Source: Thermoleophilia bacterium (GTDB lineage: Bacteria; Actinomycetota; Thermoleophilia; Gaiellales; Gaiellaceae). From it: a stretch of 7,153 nt of DNA. The notes below the pieces were generated by a model. That model saw nothing but the letters and a program-made list of their open reading frames with translations. It did not search any database and was not told where the DNA came from. A program made the position numbers and the translations under genes. Below are positions 6,473 through 7,153 of this stretch, in pieces (positions within the stretch are counted from its first letter, which is position 1; each line of letters opens with the position of its first letter). The stretch lies in NCBI GenBank assembly GCA_029858755.1, contig JAOUEK010000095.1, positions 1 to 7,153 on the forward strand. The letters are read 5' to 3'.

Positions 6473-7153
6473 ATGTCCGGCTACGCGGCCGAGATCGGGA
6501 GGCGTCTCCCGCGTGGGTGGGCCCATCTCGGGCTCCAGTTCGCCATCTGGTTCGGCTTCTACGCGGCCTACCAGGTCGCCCGGGGCGCTGCCGACCGGAA
6601 CAGCGTCGCCACCGCCTTCGAGAACGGGCGGCACATCATCGAGTTCCAGTACACGACCGGGTCGCTGATCGAGCTGCCGTTGCAGCGCCTCGTCGAGGGC
6701 TCGGCGTTCCTGATCACGGCGACGTCGTACACCTACTGGCTCTCGCAGTTCGCCGTCGTCGGGGCGACGCTGCTCTGGGTCTACTTCCGCCACAACGACC
6801 GCTTTGCCGGCTTCCGCAACTGGCTGATTGCGGCGAACCTCGTCGGCCTGCTCGGCTACGCGCTGCTGCCGACCGCGCCGCCGCGAATGTTCCCGGAGTG
6901 GGGCTTCACGGACGTGCTCGCCGAGCACGCGTCGCTGACGCAGGAGAGCGGCCTGATCGCGCTCTCCGCCAACCCATACGCGGCGATGCCGAGCCTCCAT
7001 GCGATGGACGCCCTGATCGTGACCGTCTTCATGATCGGCCTCGTGCGCGGCCGGCTCGTGAAGCTGCTGTGGGCGCTGTGGGCCCCGTGGGTGTGGTTCA
7101 CGGTGATGTCCACCGGCAACCACTACTGGCTCGACGTGGCCGCGGGCGTCGCG
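6473..7153 (+). CDS. PAP2-superfamily integral membrane phosphatase/phosphotransferase, AUR1-like (cut by right edge)
   Basis: The frame stays open to the last base, giving 227 residues of an incomplete protein. The PAP2 active-site motifs can be seen: L-P-T-A-P-P-R at 132-138 in the place of motif 1, AMPSLHA with His176 (motif 2, nucleophile partner), and STGNHYWLDVAAG with His217 and Asp221 (motif 3). This pattern matches the AUR1/inositol-phosphotransferase branch rather than the classical KX6RP/PSGH type. Likely membrane helices are at about 18-36, 89-105, 117-133, 179-193 and 196-212. Family members hydrolyse or transfer lipid-linked phosphate groups on the outer face of the cytoplasmic membrane; the substrate here cannot be told. 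The gene follows the DHOD-like gene by 12 bases on the same strand, so it probably ends the nifJ operon or continues it, although a functional link to PFOR is not obvious. One further membrane helix and the C-terminus are expected beyond the edge. Confidence 0.9.
   Translation, partial: MSGYAAEIGRRLPRGWAHLGLQFAIWFGFYAAYQVARGAADRNSVATAFENGRHIIEFQYTTGSLIELPLQRLVEGSAFLITATSYTYWLSQFAVVGATLLWVYFRHNDRFAGFRNWLIAANLVGLLGYALLPTAPPRMFPEWGFTDVLAEHASLTQESGLIALSANPYAAMPSLHAMDALIVTVFMIGLVRGRLVKLLWALWAPWVWFTVMSTGNHYWLDVAAGVA

Noticed and set aside
6248..7123. Minus-strand frame of 291 codons opposite the PAP2 gene
   Set aside because: The plus strand encodes a membrane protein with PAP2 motifs. The minus frame is a His/Arg/Glu-rich shadow with no family signature.
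1..7153. CRISPR array, tRNA/rRNA gene, insertion sequence or phage attachment site
   Set aside because: No regularly spaced repeats, RNA gene signatures, transposase motifs or terminal inverted repeats were seen. Nearly all of the window is accounted for by protein-coding genes.

Overview
The window is a compact, gene-dense bacterial chromosome segment of very high GC content with strong G/C preference at third codon positions. Codon use, gene content (MoaA, a single-chain PFOR, an actinobacterial-looking AUR1-type PAP2 protein) and start sites with little or no leader suggest a high-GC actinobacterial lineage, perhaps Thermoleophilia-like. That assignment is inference and cannot be proved from this sequence.

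Left part (1-1387): a type II toxin-antitoxin module, vapB-vapC, lies on the minus strand, and its PIN toxin runs off the left edge. It is divergent from moaA, the radical-SAM GTP 3',8-cyclase that starts molybdenum cofactor synthesis. The 59-bp gap between vapB and moaA holds nested inverted repeats that look like the antitoxin's operator.

Middle (1388-5442): a small cupin gene on the minus strand converges on moaA with only 16 bp between the stops. It diverges from nifJ, a complete single-polypeptide pyruvate:ferredoxin/flavodoxin oxidoreductase of about 1179 residues. All three 4Fe-4S cluster sites, the TPP site and the pyruvate-binding residues of nifJ are intact.

Right part (5443-7153): one base after the nifJ stop comes a gene for a dihydroorotate-dehydrogenase-like flavoprotein. 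It keeps the FMN-site features but lacks the catalytic Cys/Ser. Twelve bases further on, a membrane PAP2/AUR1-type phosphatase or phosphotransferase begins and is cut by the right edge. nifJ, the DHOD-like gene and PAP2 are tightly spaced and probably form one operon. nifJ supplies acetyl-CoA and low-potential electrons. The role of the DHOD-like partner is unknown but may be redox-linked.

All gene families here are recognisable, and I do not see a wholly new system. The two points most worth following up are the operator-like repeats shared by vapBC and moaA, and the nifJ/DHOD-like pairing.
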